Source: Actinocorallia sp. API 0066
Lineage (GTDB): Bacteria; Actinomycetota; Actinomycetes; Streptosporangiales; Streptosporangiaceae
Assembly (NCBI RefSeq): GCF_020991275.1
Contig: NZ_JAJLQY010000011.1
Span: forward strand, 62,001-126,000
Length of the DNA stretch: 64,000 nucleotides
Direction: 5' to 3'
Position numbers and translations under genes: made by a program. Under the pieces are notes generated by a model that was not told the origin of the DNA, searched no databases, and saw nothing but the letters and a program-made list of their open reading frames with translations. Within the stretch, counting starts at the first letter, position 1; every line of letters starts with the position of its first letter. This document shows, piece by piece, positions 34,368 to 43,845 of the stretch.

Positions 34368-34739
34368 TCAGCGGTCGAGGGTCTCGGCGAGGATCCGGAA
34401 CGTCGCGCAGGGCCAGCGGGTCATGCAGGTCCGGCAGCGGTGCAGCGGATGGTCCGGATCGCTCGTCAGGCCGCCGGAGCCGCGCGGCTGGTGCAGCTCC
34501 AGGACGCGCAAGGCCATCTCCGCGAGCGTCGCCACCTCCTCGCGGGCCTCGCCCAGGAACAGCAGGTCCTCGCGGCTCAGCCGGGCCCGCACCGGCACCT
34601 CGCCCTCACGGTTCACCAGGCGCAGCAGATAGGCGACAGTGACCCGCCAGGACGTGGACTTCTCCGCGCGGGCCCGCATCGCCTCCAGGCGGTCGCGCAT
34701 CCGGGAGCGGGGCCGGTCGGGCTGCCGGTCGGGCTGCAT
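34368..34739 (-). CDS. Hypothetical protein with C-terminal Cys motif
   Basis: 123 residues from ATG 34739 (GTG 34745 also possible). RVTVAYLLRLVNREGEVPVR and DLLFLGEAREEVATLAEMAL form a helical body; the end HRCRTCMTRWPCATFRILAE carries three Cys in a C-x2-C-x5-C spacing. This C-terminus recurs in actinomycete hypothetical proteins. It lies between the anti-sigma and STAS genes but on the opposite strand. Function unknown. Confidence 0.65.
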   Translation of the reverse strand: MQPDRQPDRPRSRMRDRLEAMRARAEKSTSWRVTVAYLLRLVNREGEVPVRARLSREDLLFLGEAREEVATLAEMALRVLELHQPRGSGGLTSDPDHPLHRCRTCMTRWPCATFRILAETLDR

Positions 34740-34909
34740 CCTCACCGCCCCAGCTTCCCAAAGTCCGGCCCCGCGCGGGTCCCGATCCAGCAGATCGAAC
34801 CTGGTGTTACCGCAGGTAGACCGGATCATCATCAACCGGCCGGGCGAATCACTCGGACTTGGTGATGACTGTCTGGCTACCTGGCTCGCGGGCCGATAGT
34901 GTGCCCGTC

Positions 34910-35248
34910 ATGGAGCTTCAGGTCTCGACTGCATCTCAGGCAGGTCACGCCGTCGTCTCAGCCGTCGGTGAGCTGGACCTGTACACCGCGCCCAGGCTTC
35001 AGCAGGCCCTCCAGGCACTGCTGGGCGAACAGGAACTCGACAGGGTCGTCGTGGACCTGTCCGGAGTCGAATTCTGCGACTCGACCGGCATGAACGTCCT
35101 GCTGTCCGGCATGAAACGGGTCCGCGAACGCGGCGGCGTCTTCGAGCTCGCCGCGCCCCGCCCGGCCGTGCAGCGCATCCTCCAGGTGACCGGCCTGGAC
35201 ACCGTGTTCACCGTGCACGACGCGGTGCCCGCGCTCGACGCCACCTGA
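34910..35248 (+). CDS. STAS-domain anti-sigma factor antagonist
   Basis: 112 residues, one STAS domain: GHAVVSAVGELDLYTAPRLQ, then VVVDLSGVEFCDSTGMNVLL with the phosphorylatable Ser of the DST motif, and a C-terminal half (RPAVQRILQVTGLDTVFTVH) in standard form. It should release a sigma factor when unphosphorylated. The RsbW-like kinase at 33774 is the natural candidate partner. Confidence 0.92.
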   Translation: MELQVSTASQAGHAVVSAVGELDLYTAPRLQQALQALLGEQELDRVVVDLSGVEFCDSTGMNVLLSGMKRVRERGGVFELAAPRPAVQRILQVTGLDTVFTVHDAVPALDAT

Positions 35249-35310
35249 CCGGCCGCGACACCGCGGCGCGGCGGGCCGCGCGGGCGCCGCGCGCCACTAC
35301 GATCGCAGGC

Positions 35311-36054
35311 ATGTCCGACGAAACGCCGCCCGGCACCGCAGTGGTGATCCCGGCCGCCAACGAGGCGGACCGGATCGCCTCGACCGTCAAGGCAGCCCGC
35401 GAGCTGCCCGGCGTCGATCTCGTCCTGGTCGTGGACGACGGGTCCGCCGACGCCACGGCGCGGGTCGCGCGCGAGGCGGGCGCCGACGTCGTCCGGCACG
35501 CGCGCAACCGGGGCAAGGCCGCCGCCATGGAGACCGGCGCGGAGGCCGTCGCCCTGCTCGACTCCCGCGACGGGATCTCCCCGCGTCACCTGCTCTTCCT
35601 CGACGCCGACCTGGGCGCCACCGCCGCCGACGCCGCCCCGCTGATCGAGCCGGTGCGGGCGGGCGAGGCCGACATGACCATCGCGGTCTTCGTCTCCCGG
35701 GTGAAGCTCGGCGGGCACGGGATCGTTGTCCGGCTCTCCCGCGACGGGATCAGGCGGGCCACCGGCTTCACCGCCACCCAGCCGCTCAACGGGCAGCGCT
35801 GCCTTACGCGGGCCGCCTTCGAGGCCGCGAAGCCGCTCGCCGCAGGGTTCGGCGTGGAGACGGCGCTCACCATCGACCTGCTCCGGCAGGGCTTCCGGAT
35901 CCGTGAGGTCGAGGTGCCGCTCGCGCACCGCGCCACCGGCACCGACCTGAAGGCCCAACTGCACCGGGCCCGCCAGTTCCGCGACGTGGCGCGCGCGCTC
36001 GCCACCCGCGACCCGGTCGTCCGGGACGCGGCGGCGCGGCTGCGGCGTCGTTAA
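35311..36054 (+). CDS. Family 2 glycosyltransferase
   Basis: 247 residues of GT-A fold. AVVIPAANEADRIASTVKAA, DLVLVVDDGSADATARVA, and the DXD region HLLFLDADLGATA. The C-terminal region GFGVETALTIDLLRQGFRIR is typical of polyprenol-phosphate or phosphoglycerate glycosyltransferases. No membrane helix is visible. It opens a run of lipid-linked sugar genes. Confidence 0.85.
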   Translation: MSDETPPGTAVVIPAANEADRIASTVKAARELPGVDLVLVVDDGSADATARVAREAGADVVRHARNRGKAAAMETGAEAVALLDSRDGISPRHLLFLDADLGATAADAAPLIEPVRAGEADMTIAVFVSRVKLGGHGIVVRLSRDGIRRATGFTATQPLNGQRCLTRAAFEAAKPLAAGFGVETALTIDLLRQGFRIREVEVPLAHRATGTDLKAQLHRARQFRDVARALATRDPVVRDAAARLRRR

Positions 36055-36074
36055 CCGGCCGCCCTCCCCTGGCC

Positions 36075-37586
36075 ATGGGCGTTTCCAGAGAAGCCGTCGA
36101 ACCGGGCTCGCACTTCCCCTTGATGGTGCGCTTGGGTGGCATTGGTGTGGGTGCTGGACTTCTGGGCTTTATGGCACTGTCCGTCATGGGGCCTTCGGCG
36201 GTGCAGCCCGCGCTGGGGGGAGGGGCGGGGCCGCCTTGGGCTCTTGCTCTTGGGGTCGCGCCTTCGGTCGCTGTGGCCGTGCTCGCCTTGGCGATCGTGC
36301 TGTCGGGTCTGGGGTTGGGGCTCTGGATGCGGGGGTTGGCGCTCGGGTGGGCGCCCTCCTCCGGGCGGCTGGTGTGGGTGGGGGCGGTGGCGGCGCTCGC
36401 CTTCGCGGTGACGCCCCCGGTGGGTTCCAGTGATCACCTGAACTACGCGGCTTACGGGCACATGGCGGTGCTCGGCCTTGATCCGTACAGCACGACGGCC
36501 GAGGGGCTCGGGGCCGATCCGTTCGGGCTCGCGGTGCAGGAGTGGCGCGGGACGCCGTCGGTCTACGGGCCGATCATCACCTGGACGCAGGAGTTCGCGG
36601 CCTGGATCGGCGGCTCTGGGCCGGGGGCCGTGCGTACGACGGTGCTGGTGCTCTCGCTGATCAACGCGCTGGTGTTCGTGCTGGTCGGCCTGGTGCTGCG
36701 GCGGACGGCCCGGAGCGAGGCCGGACGGGCCCGCGCCGCGCTGTTGTGGTCGCTGAACCCGCTGCTGCTGTACCACCTCGTCTCCGGGGCGCACAACGAC
36801 ATGCTGGGCATCGGGGCGGCTGTTGTGGCGCTCGCGCTGTTCGCCTCGGGGACGTCCGCGCTGTGGCGGGCCTTCGGGACGGGCGCGCTCACCGGGGCCG
36901 CCGTCGCGATGAAGTTCCCGGCCGCGCTCGTCGGGGCCGGGCCCGCGTGGCGGTTGCTGCGGGGGCGGCGGCGGGCGGAGTTGGCCGCCTTGATCGCGGG
37001 GGCGCTGCTCGTCGCTGGGGGGGCCTACGCGGCTGTCGGGCCGCGCGCGCTCGACCAGGTGCGGGAGGCGTCCCAGTTCGTCTCGCTGGCCACGCCCTGG
37101 CACCTGGTGGCCGGGCGCGGCGGCGGGGTGCTCAACGTGGGGCTGTCGTCGGACTTCGTGCCGGTGCTCTCGCTGGCGCTGGCGTGCCTGCTGGCCTGGC
37201 TGCTGCTGCGGGCCCTGCCTCCGGGCGACGAGGCGGTGCGGATCGCCGCCGCGCTCGTCCTCGCCTGGCTGTTCGCCGCGCCCTACGCGCTGCCCTGGTA
37301 CGACGGCCTGGCCTGGGCCGTCCTGGCGCTGCTGCCCGCGTCCCGCTTCGACGGGGTCCTGCTGGCCCGGACCGTCGCGCTGAGCCTCGCCTACCTGCCC
37401 GCCCGCGACCCGCGCCTGGCCGGGCTGCCCGAGGGCCTGCACTGGCTCGTGACGGGCCTGCGGGCCACCGTCATGCCCTTTGTGCTGGCCGGGGTTCTTG
37501 CGGCCCTGGTCTGGGCGTGCCTGGCTCGGCGTCCAGCTCCAGCGCCCGCACCGACGCCGCCAGCACCAGCGGTACCGCGAGGGTGA
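36075..37586 (+). CDS. Polyprenol-phosphomannose-dependent mannosyltransferase, MptA/MptB-like
   Basis: 503 residues with about 12 membrane helices. The first extracellular loop holds GSSDHLNYAAYGHMAVLG and DPYSTTAEGLGADPFG, with the Asp expected of GT-C enzymes. VSGAHNDMLGIGAAVVAL and PSVYGPIITWTQEF match the family of alpha-1,6-mannosyltransferases of lipomannan synthesis. The Ala/Pro-rich tail overlaps the convergent gene by 116 bases. Confidence 0.78.
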   Translation: MGVSREAVEPGSHFPLMVRLGGIGVGAGLLGFMALSVMGPSAVQPALGGGAGPPWALALGVAPSVAVAVLALAIVLSGLGLGLWMRGLALGWAPSSGRLVWVGAVAALAFAVTPPVGSSDHLNYAAYGHMAVLGLDPYSTTAEGLGADPFGLAVQEWRGTPSVYGPIITWTQEFAAWIGGSGPGAVRTTVLVLSLINALVFVLVGLVLRRTARSEAGRARAALLWSLNPLLLYHLVSGAHNDMLGIGAAVVALALFASGTSALWRAFGTGALTGAAVAMKFPAALVGAGPAWRLLRGRRRAELAALIAGALLVAGGAYAAVGPRALDQVREASQFVSLATPWHLVAGRGGGVLNVGLSSDFVPVLSLALACLLAWLLLRALPPGDEAVRIAAALVLAWLFAAPYALPWYDGLAWAVLALLPASRFDGVLLARTVALSLAYLPARDPRLAGLPEGLHWLVTGLRATVMPFVLAGVLAALVWACLARRPAPAPAPTPPAPAVPRG

Positions 37587-39654
37587 ACACCAGGGCGGGG
37601 ATGACCACACCCGAGTCGTTCATGAGCATCCCCACCAGGGTGACGGTGAGAACGGCGACGAGCGAGGGCGCGAAGGTAGGGCTGTACTCGTAAGCGCGGC
37701 CGAGCGCTGACGCCCGCCAAGCCGACGGCCTGGCCAACACCAGGAACAGGAAGAGCAGCGCGCTGATCGCCATCAGCGTGAACGGGAGATACCCGCCGAA
37801 ACTGCGCAGCATCGCGCCTGTCTTGCGGGTGACGACCCCCCACGCCTCCCCGGCCGCGAGCTGCTCCCAGAACTTGCCCAGATGGGTCGGGTCGGCCCGC
37901 CGCGAGTCCAGGAACGCCAGGCCCAGCACCACGGCCGCGCCGAGCGCGCCCGCGAGCGCGACCCGCACCGCCGACACCCGCTGCCCGCCGACCTGGAGCG
38001 CCAGTACGGCGGTGCCGAGCAGGATCGCGATGACGCCGCCGAAGTCGCTGCCCCAGCCGGGCATGCCGTCGACGATCATCGCGCCGAGCCCGATCACGAC
38101 GACCAGGGCCGCCGCCAGGCCGCGCCTGCCCTTGCGGACCAGGGGTTCGGCCAGCCAGGCGGCGGTGAGCATCGCGGCGGTCGCGAACAGGGCGAACGCC
38201 ATATTTCCGAAGCCGTAGAACCGGCCCGCTACCAGCGCCGTGTAGCCCATGAACGCGTTGAGCTGGAGGTGCGAGCCCGTCACGACGTCAATGCCCAGCA
38301 CCGCGACGGTGATCGCCGCGATGACCAGGCCCGAGCCCGTCAGCGAGCGCCGCCACGGCCCGGCCAGCGCGAGCCCGGTGACCAGCGCCGTCGCGGTGGC
38401 CACACAGACGGCCAGGGAGACCACCGGATGGTCCGAGCGCCACCAGGGGACCAGGTTGGCCAGATACGTCGCCACGGGCGCCGCCGCGCCGCCCAGCGCG
38501 ACCACACGGGTCAGCGCGAGGACACGGCGGCGGTCGAAGGCACGGCGGCGCAGGGCGAACGCCGCGAAGCCGTACAGGAGGAGCTGAGCGGCCAGCAGGA
38601 CCACAAAGAACGCGCCGGACAGGTCCCTGATCGCCTGGGCCGCGACGTCCTCGTCGTGCAGCACGTCGGCCTTCTGCGCGGCCGCGTCCGGCGAGGGCGC
38701 CGCCGTCCAGGACGCGCCGACCATGCCGGACGGCTGCTGGAGGCCCAGCACGGACAGGACCGTCGAGCTGAGGTCCGTCAGGGTCACCAGGCCGCGCCTG
38801 CGGGTCGAGGAGCTGGTGAGGTAGCCGGGAGCGAAGCCGGGGCCTGACGCGATCGCCACGTGCAGGTGGGGGTCTCCGGTCGTGTCGGCGAGCCCGGCCA
38901 CCAGGACCGTCGCGTGCGCGGGCAGCCTGCCGAGGATCGCGGCGATCCTGGTGTCGGCGGCGGCGGCGGCGTCGGCCCGGTCCAGCGGGGCGGGCTCGAC
39001 CTGCTCGCCGTCCTCGTCCACGCCCGCCTCGACGTACACGCGGTGCACGTCGTCGATGTCGACCATGGTCACCGCGCACCGGGACCAGTCCTCGACCTCC
39101 TCCGGGAGCGGCGCGTAGCCGTCGACGTGGCCGCGTTCGTCGGCCGCGCCCAGGGCCGCGCCCGCGCCCACCGCGCGGGTGCAGCCGCCCGACTGCTTGA
39201 TCTTCGAGCCGAGCAGGCCGACCTTCGCCTGGTAGGACGTGGTCCGGTTGTCGGCGGCGATCTCCGCCCAGCCCGGCACCGTCGCGCCGCCTCCGGGCGC
39301 CGCCTGCGGCTGCGGCGGCAGCGCACAGGCCCCGTGCTCCAAGCGCGCGCGCTGGCCCGCCGACACCGTCAGCCAGCCGTCTATCGGGCACGTCCGGGTG
39401 GTCGTGGTGCGGATCGACAGGGACGCGGCGGCGTGCTCGCCCGCGAGCCGCCACAGGGTAGGGGTGCCGCCCGCCGACAGGTCGTCCCACTGGAGGCCGG
39501 GCACACCGAGCACGATGACGGGGGCCCCGCCTTGTGTCTCGGCCGCTGCGGGGGCGGGCAGCGCGACGAGCGGGACCAGCGCCGCGACCAGCGCGAGGAG
39601 CAGCAACCGTCCCGCTGTGGCGGCGTCCCGGCACTTCACCCGCCAGCGGGTCAC
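37471..39654 (-). CDS. Membrane protein with alkaline-phosphatase-like extracytoplasmic domain
   Basis: 727 residues from GTG 39654 (GGGAGGT site); longer readings extend into the divergent gene and have no site. Residues 1-40 form a signal/anchor (LLLLALVAALVPLVALPAPA). Then about 350 residues resemble an alkaline-phosphatase-fold domain (VIVLGVPGLQWDDLSAGGTP, then TVLVAGLADTTGDP). The rest has about ten membrane helices with FYGFGNMAFALFATAAML and DGMPGWGSDFGGVIAILLG. Similar proteins are found throughout actinomycetes near mannosyltransferases; the activity is not established. Confidence 0.72.
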   Translation of the reverse strand: MTRWRVKCRDAATAGRLLLLALVAALVPLVALPAPAAAETQGGAPVIVLGVPGLQWDDLSAGGTPTLWRLAGEHAAASLSIRTTTTRTCPIDGWLTVSAGQRARLEHGACALPPQPQAAPGGGATVPGWAEIAADNRTTSYQAKVGLLGSKIKQSGGCTRAVGAGAALGAADERGHVDGYAPLPEEVEDWSRCAVTMVDIDDVHRVYVEAGVDEDGEQVEPAPLDRADAAAAADTRIAAILGRLPAHATVLVAGLADTTGDPHLHVAIASGPGFAPGYLTSSSTRRRGLVTLTDLSSTVLSVLGLQQPSGMVGASWTAAPSPDAAAQKADVLHDEDVAAQAIRDLSGAFFVVLLAAQLLLYGFAAFALRRRAFDRRRVLALTRVVALGGAAAPVATYLANLVPWWRSDHPVVSLAVCVATATALVTGLALAGPWRRSLTGSGLVIAAITVAVLGIDVVTGSHLQLNAFMGYTALVAGRFYGFGNMAFALFATAAMLTAAWLAEPLVRKGRRGLAAALVVVIGLGAMIVDGMPGWGSDFGGVIAILLGTAVLALQVGGQRVSAVRVALAGALGAAVVLGLAFLDSRRADPTHLGKFWEQLAAGEAWGVVTRKTGAMLRSFGGYLPFTLMAISALLFLFLVLARPSAWRASALGRAYEYSPTFAPSLVAVLTVTLVGMLMNDSGVVIPALVFTLAVPLVLAASVRALELDAEPGTPRPGPQEPRPAQRA

Positions 39655-39724
39655 GGCACCTCCCAGGGGGCCCAATCGGACGCTCGCCCCCAGGTTAGTG
39701 GTCGTCTTGCGCCAGGATGGACCC

Positions 39725-41005
39725 ATGGCCGGACCCTGGAGACGCCCCCTCGCGACCGTAGGCGGCCTGCTGATCGCGGGCGCCTCCCTGTATCCGCTCG
39801 CCGCGCGCTGGCTCACCAACCCCGTGGACCAGCGGCTCGTTGACCTCGACGTCTACCGGACGGCCGGGCAGACCGTGCTGGACGGGGGCTCCGTCTACGA
39901 CTTCGTCACACAGGCCCCCCAACTGCTCCCCTTCACCTACCCGCCCTTCTCGGCGCTGCTCGCCGTCCCGCTGGCGTGGCTCTCCTGGCCGGTCGCGCAG
40001 GTGGCGATGATCCTCGCGGTCTTCGCGGCGCTCGCCGTCTCGGTGTGGTGGGCGTTCCGGCCGCTGATCGCCAGGGCGGGCGCGTGGGGGCCGCTGGTGT
40101 TCGGCGGGCTCGTCGCCGCGCTGACGCTGCCGCTGCCCGTCCACGACCAGCTCAGGTTCGGCCAGGTCGGGCTGTTCCTCCTCGCCCTGTGCGCCGTGGA
40201 CTGCCTCGCGCCGCGCACCTACTGGCCGCGCGGGCTGCTCGTAGGGCTCGCCACCGCCTTCAAGCTGGTGCCCGGGGTCTTCCTGATCTACTTCCTCGTG
40301 ACGCGTAGGCGCGAGGCGGCGGGGAACGCCGTCGTGACGGCCGCCGGGGCGACCCTGATCACGTTCGCCGTCCTCCCCCGCGACTCGGTCGACTTCTGGT
40401 TCGGGGCGCTGCTCACGAGCGACCGCGTGGGCTCCAACCTGGGCACTTCCAACCAGTCGATCCGGGGCATGCTGCTGCGGCTCTACTGGCCGGACGCGGT
40501 CACCTCGCTCGTCTGGCTCGCCGCCGTCGCGCTGGTCGCCGCCGTCGGGTTCCACTACGCGCGGCGGCTCTCGCTGCTCGGCGCGTCCGGATCGCTCTCC
40601 CCGGCCAACGCCTGGTCGGCCGAGACGGCCGGGATCGCCGTCGCGGGGCTGCTCGCCGTCCTGCTGTCGCCCGTCGCCTGGATCCACCACCTCGTGTGGA
40701 TCGTGCTGGTCGTCGGCGCTTTGGCGGGCGACGGGCGCAACCTCCGGCGCTGTCTCGCCGCCGTCGTCGTCTGGCTGTACTACGTGCTGCAGATCCCGTG
40801 GTGGGGGACCAGGCACATCCAGGGCTGGAAACCGCTCTGGGAGCAGGCCGGGGGCCGCGTCATGCAGAGCTCCTACGGGCTCGGCGCGCTCGCGTTGGTG
40901 CTGGTCCTGGGTGTCTGGCTGGTGAACGAAATGTGGCGGGAAACACCCCCACGCCGCCGTGAAGCGGCTCAGGAATCCCCGGTCATGGGTACGCTCACCC
41001 CGTGA
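39725..41005 (+). CDS. GT87 (DUF2029) alpha-mannosyltransferase, PimE-like
   Basis: 426 residues with about ten membrane helices. The loop-1 Asp lies in VDLDVYRTAGQTVLDGGSVY, followed by PFTYPPFSALLAVPLAWL and RFGQVGLFLLALCAVDCL. The C-terminal WIHHLVWIVLVVGALAGDG and RHIQGWKPLWEQ agree with GT87. It is divergent from the preceding gene over only 70 bases. Its end overlaps the next gene (GTGA). Confidence 0.84.
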   Translation: MAGPWRRPLATVGGLLIAGASLYPLAARWLTNPVDQRLVDLDVYRTAGQTVLDGGSVYDFVTQAPQLLPFTYPPFSALLAVPLAWLSWPVAQVAMILAVFAALAVSVWWAFRPLIARAGAWGPLVFGGLVAALTLPLPVHDQLRFGQVGLFLLALCAVDCLAPRTYWPRGLLVGLATAFKLVPGVFLIYFLVTRRREAAGNAVVTAAGATLITFAVLPRDSVDFWFGALLTSDRVGSNLGTSNQSIRGMLLRLYWPDAVTSLVWLAAVALVAAVGFHYARRLSLLGASGSLSPANAWSAETAGIAVAGLLAVLLSPVAWIHHLVWIVLVVGALAGDGRNLRRCLAAVVVWLYYVLQIPWWGTRHIQGWKPLWEQAGGRVMQSSYGLGALALVLVLGVWLVNEMWRETPPRRREAAQESPVMGTLTP

Positions 41006-41445
41006 TGCTTATCACCGTAGCCGTCGCGGGCGCGCTCACCGGGATCACCGGCCTGTGCGTCGCGCTCGTCGCGCGCAACCGGGTCAACCGGGTCGTCGAG
41101 GAGTGCGCCGACGTCCTGCGCCGGCAGATGCAGACCGCCACAGGGGTGGACAAGAAGGCGCTCAGGGATCTGGCGATCGTGCGGTACGACGCGCTCGCCG
41201 AGATGTCGGGCCAGTTGTCGTTCTCGCTCGCCGTGCTCGACGCGGCCGGCGACGGCGTCGTCATCAGCTCGATCAACGGCCGCAGCGAGACCCGCACCTA
41301 CGCCAAGGTCGTCCAGGGCGGCCACAGCCCGCAGATGCTCTCCCCCGAGGAGGAGCACGCGCTCCGGGCCGCCAGGCTCGGCCGTGGGCCCGTGGTGGAG
41401 CTCGACGACCCGCTCGCCGACTTCGGCACGCCGGTCGGCACCTGA
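41002..41445 (+). CDS. DUF4446-family protein
   Basis: 147 residues. An N-terminal membrane helix (ITVAVAGALTGITGLCVALV) precedes the conserved region ALRDLAIVRYDALAEMSGQL, then SFSLAVLDAAGDGVVISSIN and ETRTYAKVVQGGHS, which defines DUF4446. Unknown function; it is generally upstream of pheA in actinomycetes, as here. Confidence 0.87.
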   Translation: MMLITVAVAGALTGITGLCVALVARNRVNRVVEECADVLRRQMQTATGVDKKALRDLAIVRYDALAEMSGQLSFSLAVLDAAGDGVVISSINGRSETRTYAKVVQGGHSPQMLSPEEEHALRAARLGRGPVVELDDPLADFGTPVGT

Positions 41446-41477
41446 GCGGGCGCACCACTCGGTTACCCTTCTGTTTT

Positions 41478-42401
41478 ATGCCCGACCGTTACGCCTACCT
41501 GGGCCCCGAAGGAACCTTCACCGAAGCCGCGCTGCTCACCCTGCCGGGTGCCGCGCAGGCCGAGCGGGTGCCCTACACGACAGTCCCCGCCGCGCTCGAC
41601 GCCGTGCGCAACGGGTTCGCCGACCGCGCCGTCGTGGCCCTGGAGAACTCCGTCGAGGGATCGGTGCCCACCACCCTGGACGAGCTGGCGACGGGCGAGC
41701 AGCTCCAGATCGTCTCCGAGATCCACCTGCCGGTGGAGTTCGCGCTGCTGGTGCGGCCCGGCACCACGCTGGACGACATCAAGACCGTCGCCTCGCACCC
41801 GCACGCGCAGCCGCAGTGCCGCCGCTGGCTCGCCGCGCACGTGCCGGACGCCGAGTGGCGGGCCGCGACCTCCAACGCCGAGGCCGCCCAGCACGTCGCG
41901 GACGGGCTCTACGACGCGGCGCTCGCCGGATCGTTCGCCGGTGCCCGGTACGGGCTGAGCGCGTTGGCGTCGAAGATCCACGATGTGGAGGGGGCCGTCA
42001 CCCGGTTCGTGGAGCTCGCCCGTCCCGTGCGGCCGCCCGCGCGGACCGGACGCGACCGCACCACCGTCGTCGCCTACATCAGGGACGACCACGCGGGCGC
42101 GCTGCTCCAGATCCTCCAGGAGTTCTACGTCAGGGGGATCAACCTGACGCTGATCCAGTCACGGCCTACCGGGGCCGGGCTGGGCTCCTACCTGTTCTGG
42201 ATCGACTTCGAGGGCCACGTCGAGGACGCCCGCGTAGGCGAGGCGCTCATGGGGCTGCGCCGGGTCTGCGCCGAGGTCCGGTTCGTCGGCAGCTACCCGG
42301 CCGCTGACGGGGTGCGTCCGGTGGCGCGGTTCGGCACCGCCGACGAGGACTTCGCGGCGGCCTCGGACTGGCTCGCCGACATCCGCGGCGGCGCGGCTTG
42401 A
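41478..42401 (+). CDS. pheA: Prephenate dehydratase
   Basis: 307 residues, making phenylpyruvate from prephenate. [16 protein letters not shown] at the start, [17 protein letters not shown] in the catalytic part, [16 protein letters not shown], and [22 protein letters not shown]-terminal ACT domain ([20 protein letters not shown]; the ESRP-like motif is [15 protein letters not shown]) binds phenylalanine for feedback control. The stop overlaps the TTG start of the acetyltransferase gene. Confidence 0.96.
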   Translation: MPDRYAYLGPEGTFTEAALLTLPGAAQAERVPYTTVPAALDAVRNGFADRAVVALENSVEGSVPTTLDELATGEQLQIVSEIHLPVEFALLVRPGTTLDDIKTVASHPHAQPQCRRWLAAHVPDAEWRAATSNAEAAQHVADGLYDAALAGSFAGARYGLSALASKIHDVEGAVTRFVELARPVRPPARTGRDRTTVVAYIRDDHAGALLQILQEFYVRGINLTLIQSRPTGAGLGSYLFWIDFEGHVEDARVGEALMGLRRVCAEVRFVGSYPAADGVRPVARFGTADEDFAAASDWLADIRGGAA

Positions 42402-42901
42402 TCATCCGACGCGAGCTGCCCTCGGACGTCGCAGCGGTCCGCGACGTCGTGGCGGCGGCGTTCGGCGGCCCCCACGCGGCCGAGGCGCCGCTGGTGGACG
42501 CGCTCCGCGCCGACCCGGCCTGGATCCCCGCGCTGTCGCTCGTGGCCGAACTGGGCGGCGACGTCGTCGGGCATGTGCTCTGCACCCGTGGCCACGCCGG
42601 TGACGTCGCGGCGCTCGGCCTGGCGCCGCTCGCCGTCCGGCCCGACGTGCAGCGCTCCGGGGTCGGCTCGGCGCTCATGCACGCGGTGCTGGGCGCCGCC
42701 GACGCGCGGAACGAGCCGTTCGTGGCGCTGCTGGGCGATCCCGACTACTACGCGCGGTTCGGGTTCGTGCCCGCCTCCGACGTCGGCGTGTTGGCGCCCG
42801 ATCCGTCGTGGGGCGTGCACTTCCAGGTGCGCACCCTGTACACGTTCACCCCGGGTGACCTGGGGGAGTTCGCCTACGCTCCGCCCATCATGCGGCTCTG
42901 A
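42398..42901 (+). CDS. GNAT-family N-acetyltransferase
   Basis: 167 residues with a TTG start coupled to the pheA stop. Acetyl-CoA binding motif [35 protein letters not shown] is the typical C-terminal motif B. Likely N-acetylates a small molecule; substrate unknown. Confidence 0.88.
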   Translation: MIIRRELPSDVAAVRDVVAAAFGGPHAAEAPLVDALRADPAWIPALSLVAELGGDVVGHVLCTRGHAGDVAALGLAPLAVRPDVQRSGVGSALMHAVLGAADARNEPFVALLGDPDYYARFGFVPASDVGVLAPDPSWGVHFQVRTLYTFTPGDLGEFAYAPPIMRL

Positions 42902-42927
42902 GGTTACCGGTAGGTACGATCGGCGCC

Positions 42928-43683
42928 ATGGGCCTGGAGACGGCGATCAGCGGGGGCGTGGCGACGGTGACGATCGCCCACCCCGCCAAACGCAACGCGA
43001 TGACGGCGGCGATGTGGCGAGAGCTACCCGACCTCCTGGCGGTGCTCGCCAAGGACCCGGCCGTGCGCGCGCTCGTGCTCACCGGCCAGGGCGAGCACTT
43101 CTGCGCGGGCGCCGACATCACCGAACTGGCCTCGATCAACGCGACCGGCGACGCCAACCTGTCGTCGCGGGCCGAGGACGCGCTCGCCGCGTTCCCCGCG
43201 CCGACGATCGCGGTGATCCGCGGGTTCTGCGTGGGCGGCGGCTGGCAGCTCGCCGGGGCCTGCGACCTGCGCTTCGCCGACCCGGGCGCCCGGTTCGCGA
43301 TCACCCCCGCCAAGATCGGCATCGTCTACCCGCCGTCGGCGCTGCGGCGGCTCGTCGCCCTGGTCGGGCCCGCCGCCGCCAAGCACCTGCTCTACTCGGC
43401 GGATCTTGTGGACGCCGCTCACGCGCTGCGTATCGGATTCGTCCAGGAGATCGCCGACGACCTCGAAGGCAGGGTCGCCGCTTTCCTCGACGTGCTGCTC
43501 TCGCGCTCCCAGTTCAGCCATGAGGCGGCGAAGGACATCATCGACGGGTTCGTCGACGGGTCCATGACACCGGAGCGCCTGGAGGGCTGGCAGGCGGACT
43601 CGCTCTCCGGGCCGGACGCCGCCGAGGGCGTCGCGGCGTTCCTGGAGCGGCGGCCTCCGGCGTTCACGTGGACGCGTGCCTGA
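42928..43683 (+). CDS. Enoyl-CoA hydratase/isomerase-family protein
   Basis: 251 residues, crotonase fold: HPAKRNAMTAAMWREL, the oxyanion hole LTGQGEHFCAGADITEL and FCVGGGWQLAGACDLRFAD. The second catalytic Glu of enoyl-CoA hydratases sits in RFAITPAKIGIVYPP, where an acidic residue is not evident, so the exact reaction is open. Confidence 0.87.
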   Translation: MGLETAISGGVATVTIAHPAKRNAMTAAMWRELPDLLAVLAKDPAVRALVLTGQGEHFCAGADITELASINATGDANLSSRAEDALAAFPAPTIAVIRGFCVGGGWQLAGACDLRFADPGARFAITPAKIGIVYPPSALRRLVALVGPAAAKHLLYSADLVDAAHALRIGFVQEIADDLEGRVAAFLDVLLSRSQFSHEAAKDIIDGFVDGSMTPERLEGWQADSLSGPDAAEGVAAFLERRPPAFTWTRA

Positions 43684-43754
43684 GGCCGTCAAGGGGCCGG
43701 TTTCCCGGGTGACGGGAAGGCGACACGCGAGGGGTGTGTGGGGTTGCCTGTGTT

Positions 43755-43784
43755 CCAGGATTTTTCTGCGAATCCTGGTATAAC
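43755..43784 (+). promoter_or_regulatory. Palindrome abutting a TATAAC -10 element
   Basis: CCAGGATT (43755-43762) and AATCCTGG (43771-43778) form a perfect inverted repeat directly followed by TATAAC (43779-43784). It lies 62 bases before the start of the secreted-protein gene and could be an operator over the promoter. Confidence 0.55.
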
Positions 43785-43845
43785 GAAGATCTCTTTACTT
43801 TTGCGCGTTTCGTACGTTCCGTACTCCCCCCTTCCGGAGGATCCG

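Noticed and set aside
36075-41005. Naming the two multi-pass glycosyltransferases as mptB and pimE
   Set aside because: Family membership is clear but orthology to the mycobacterial enzymes cannot be shown without a phylogeny.
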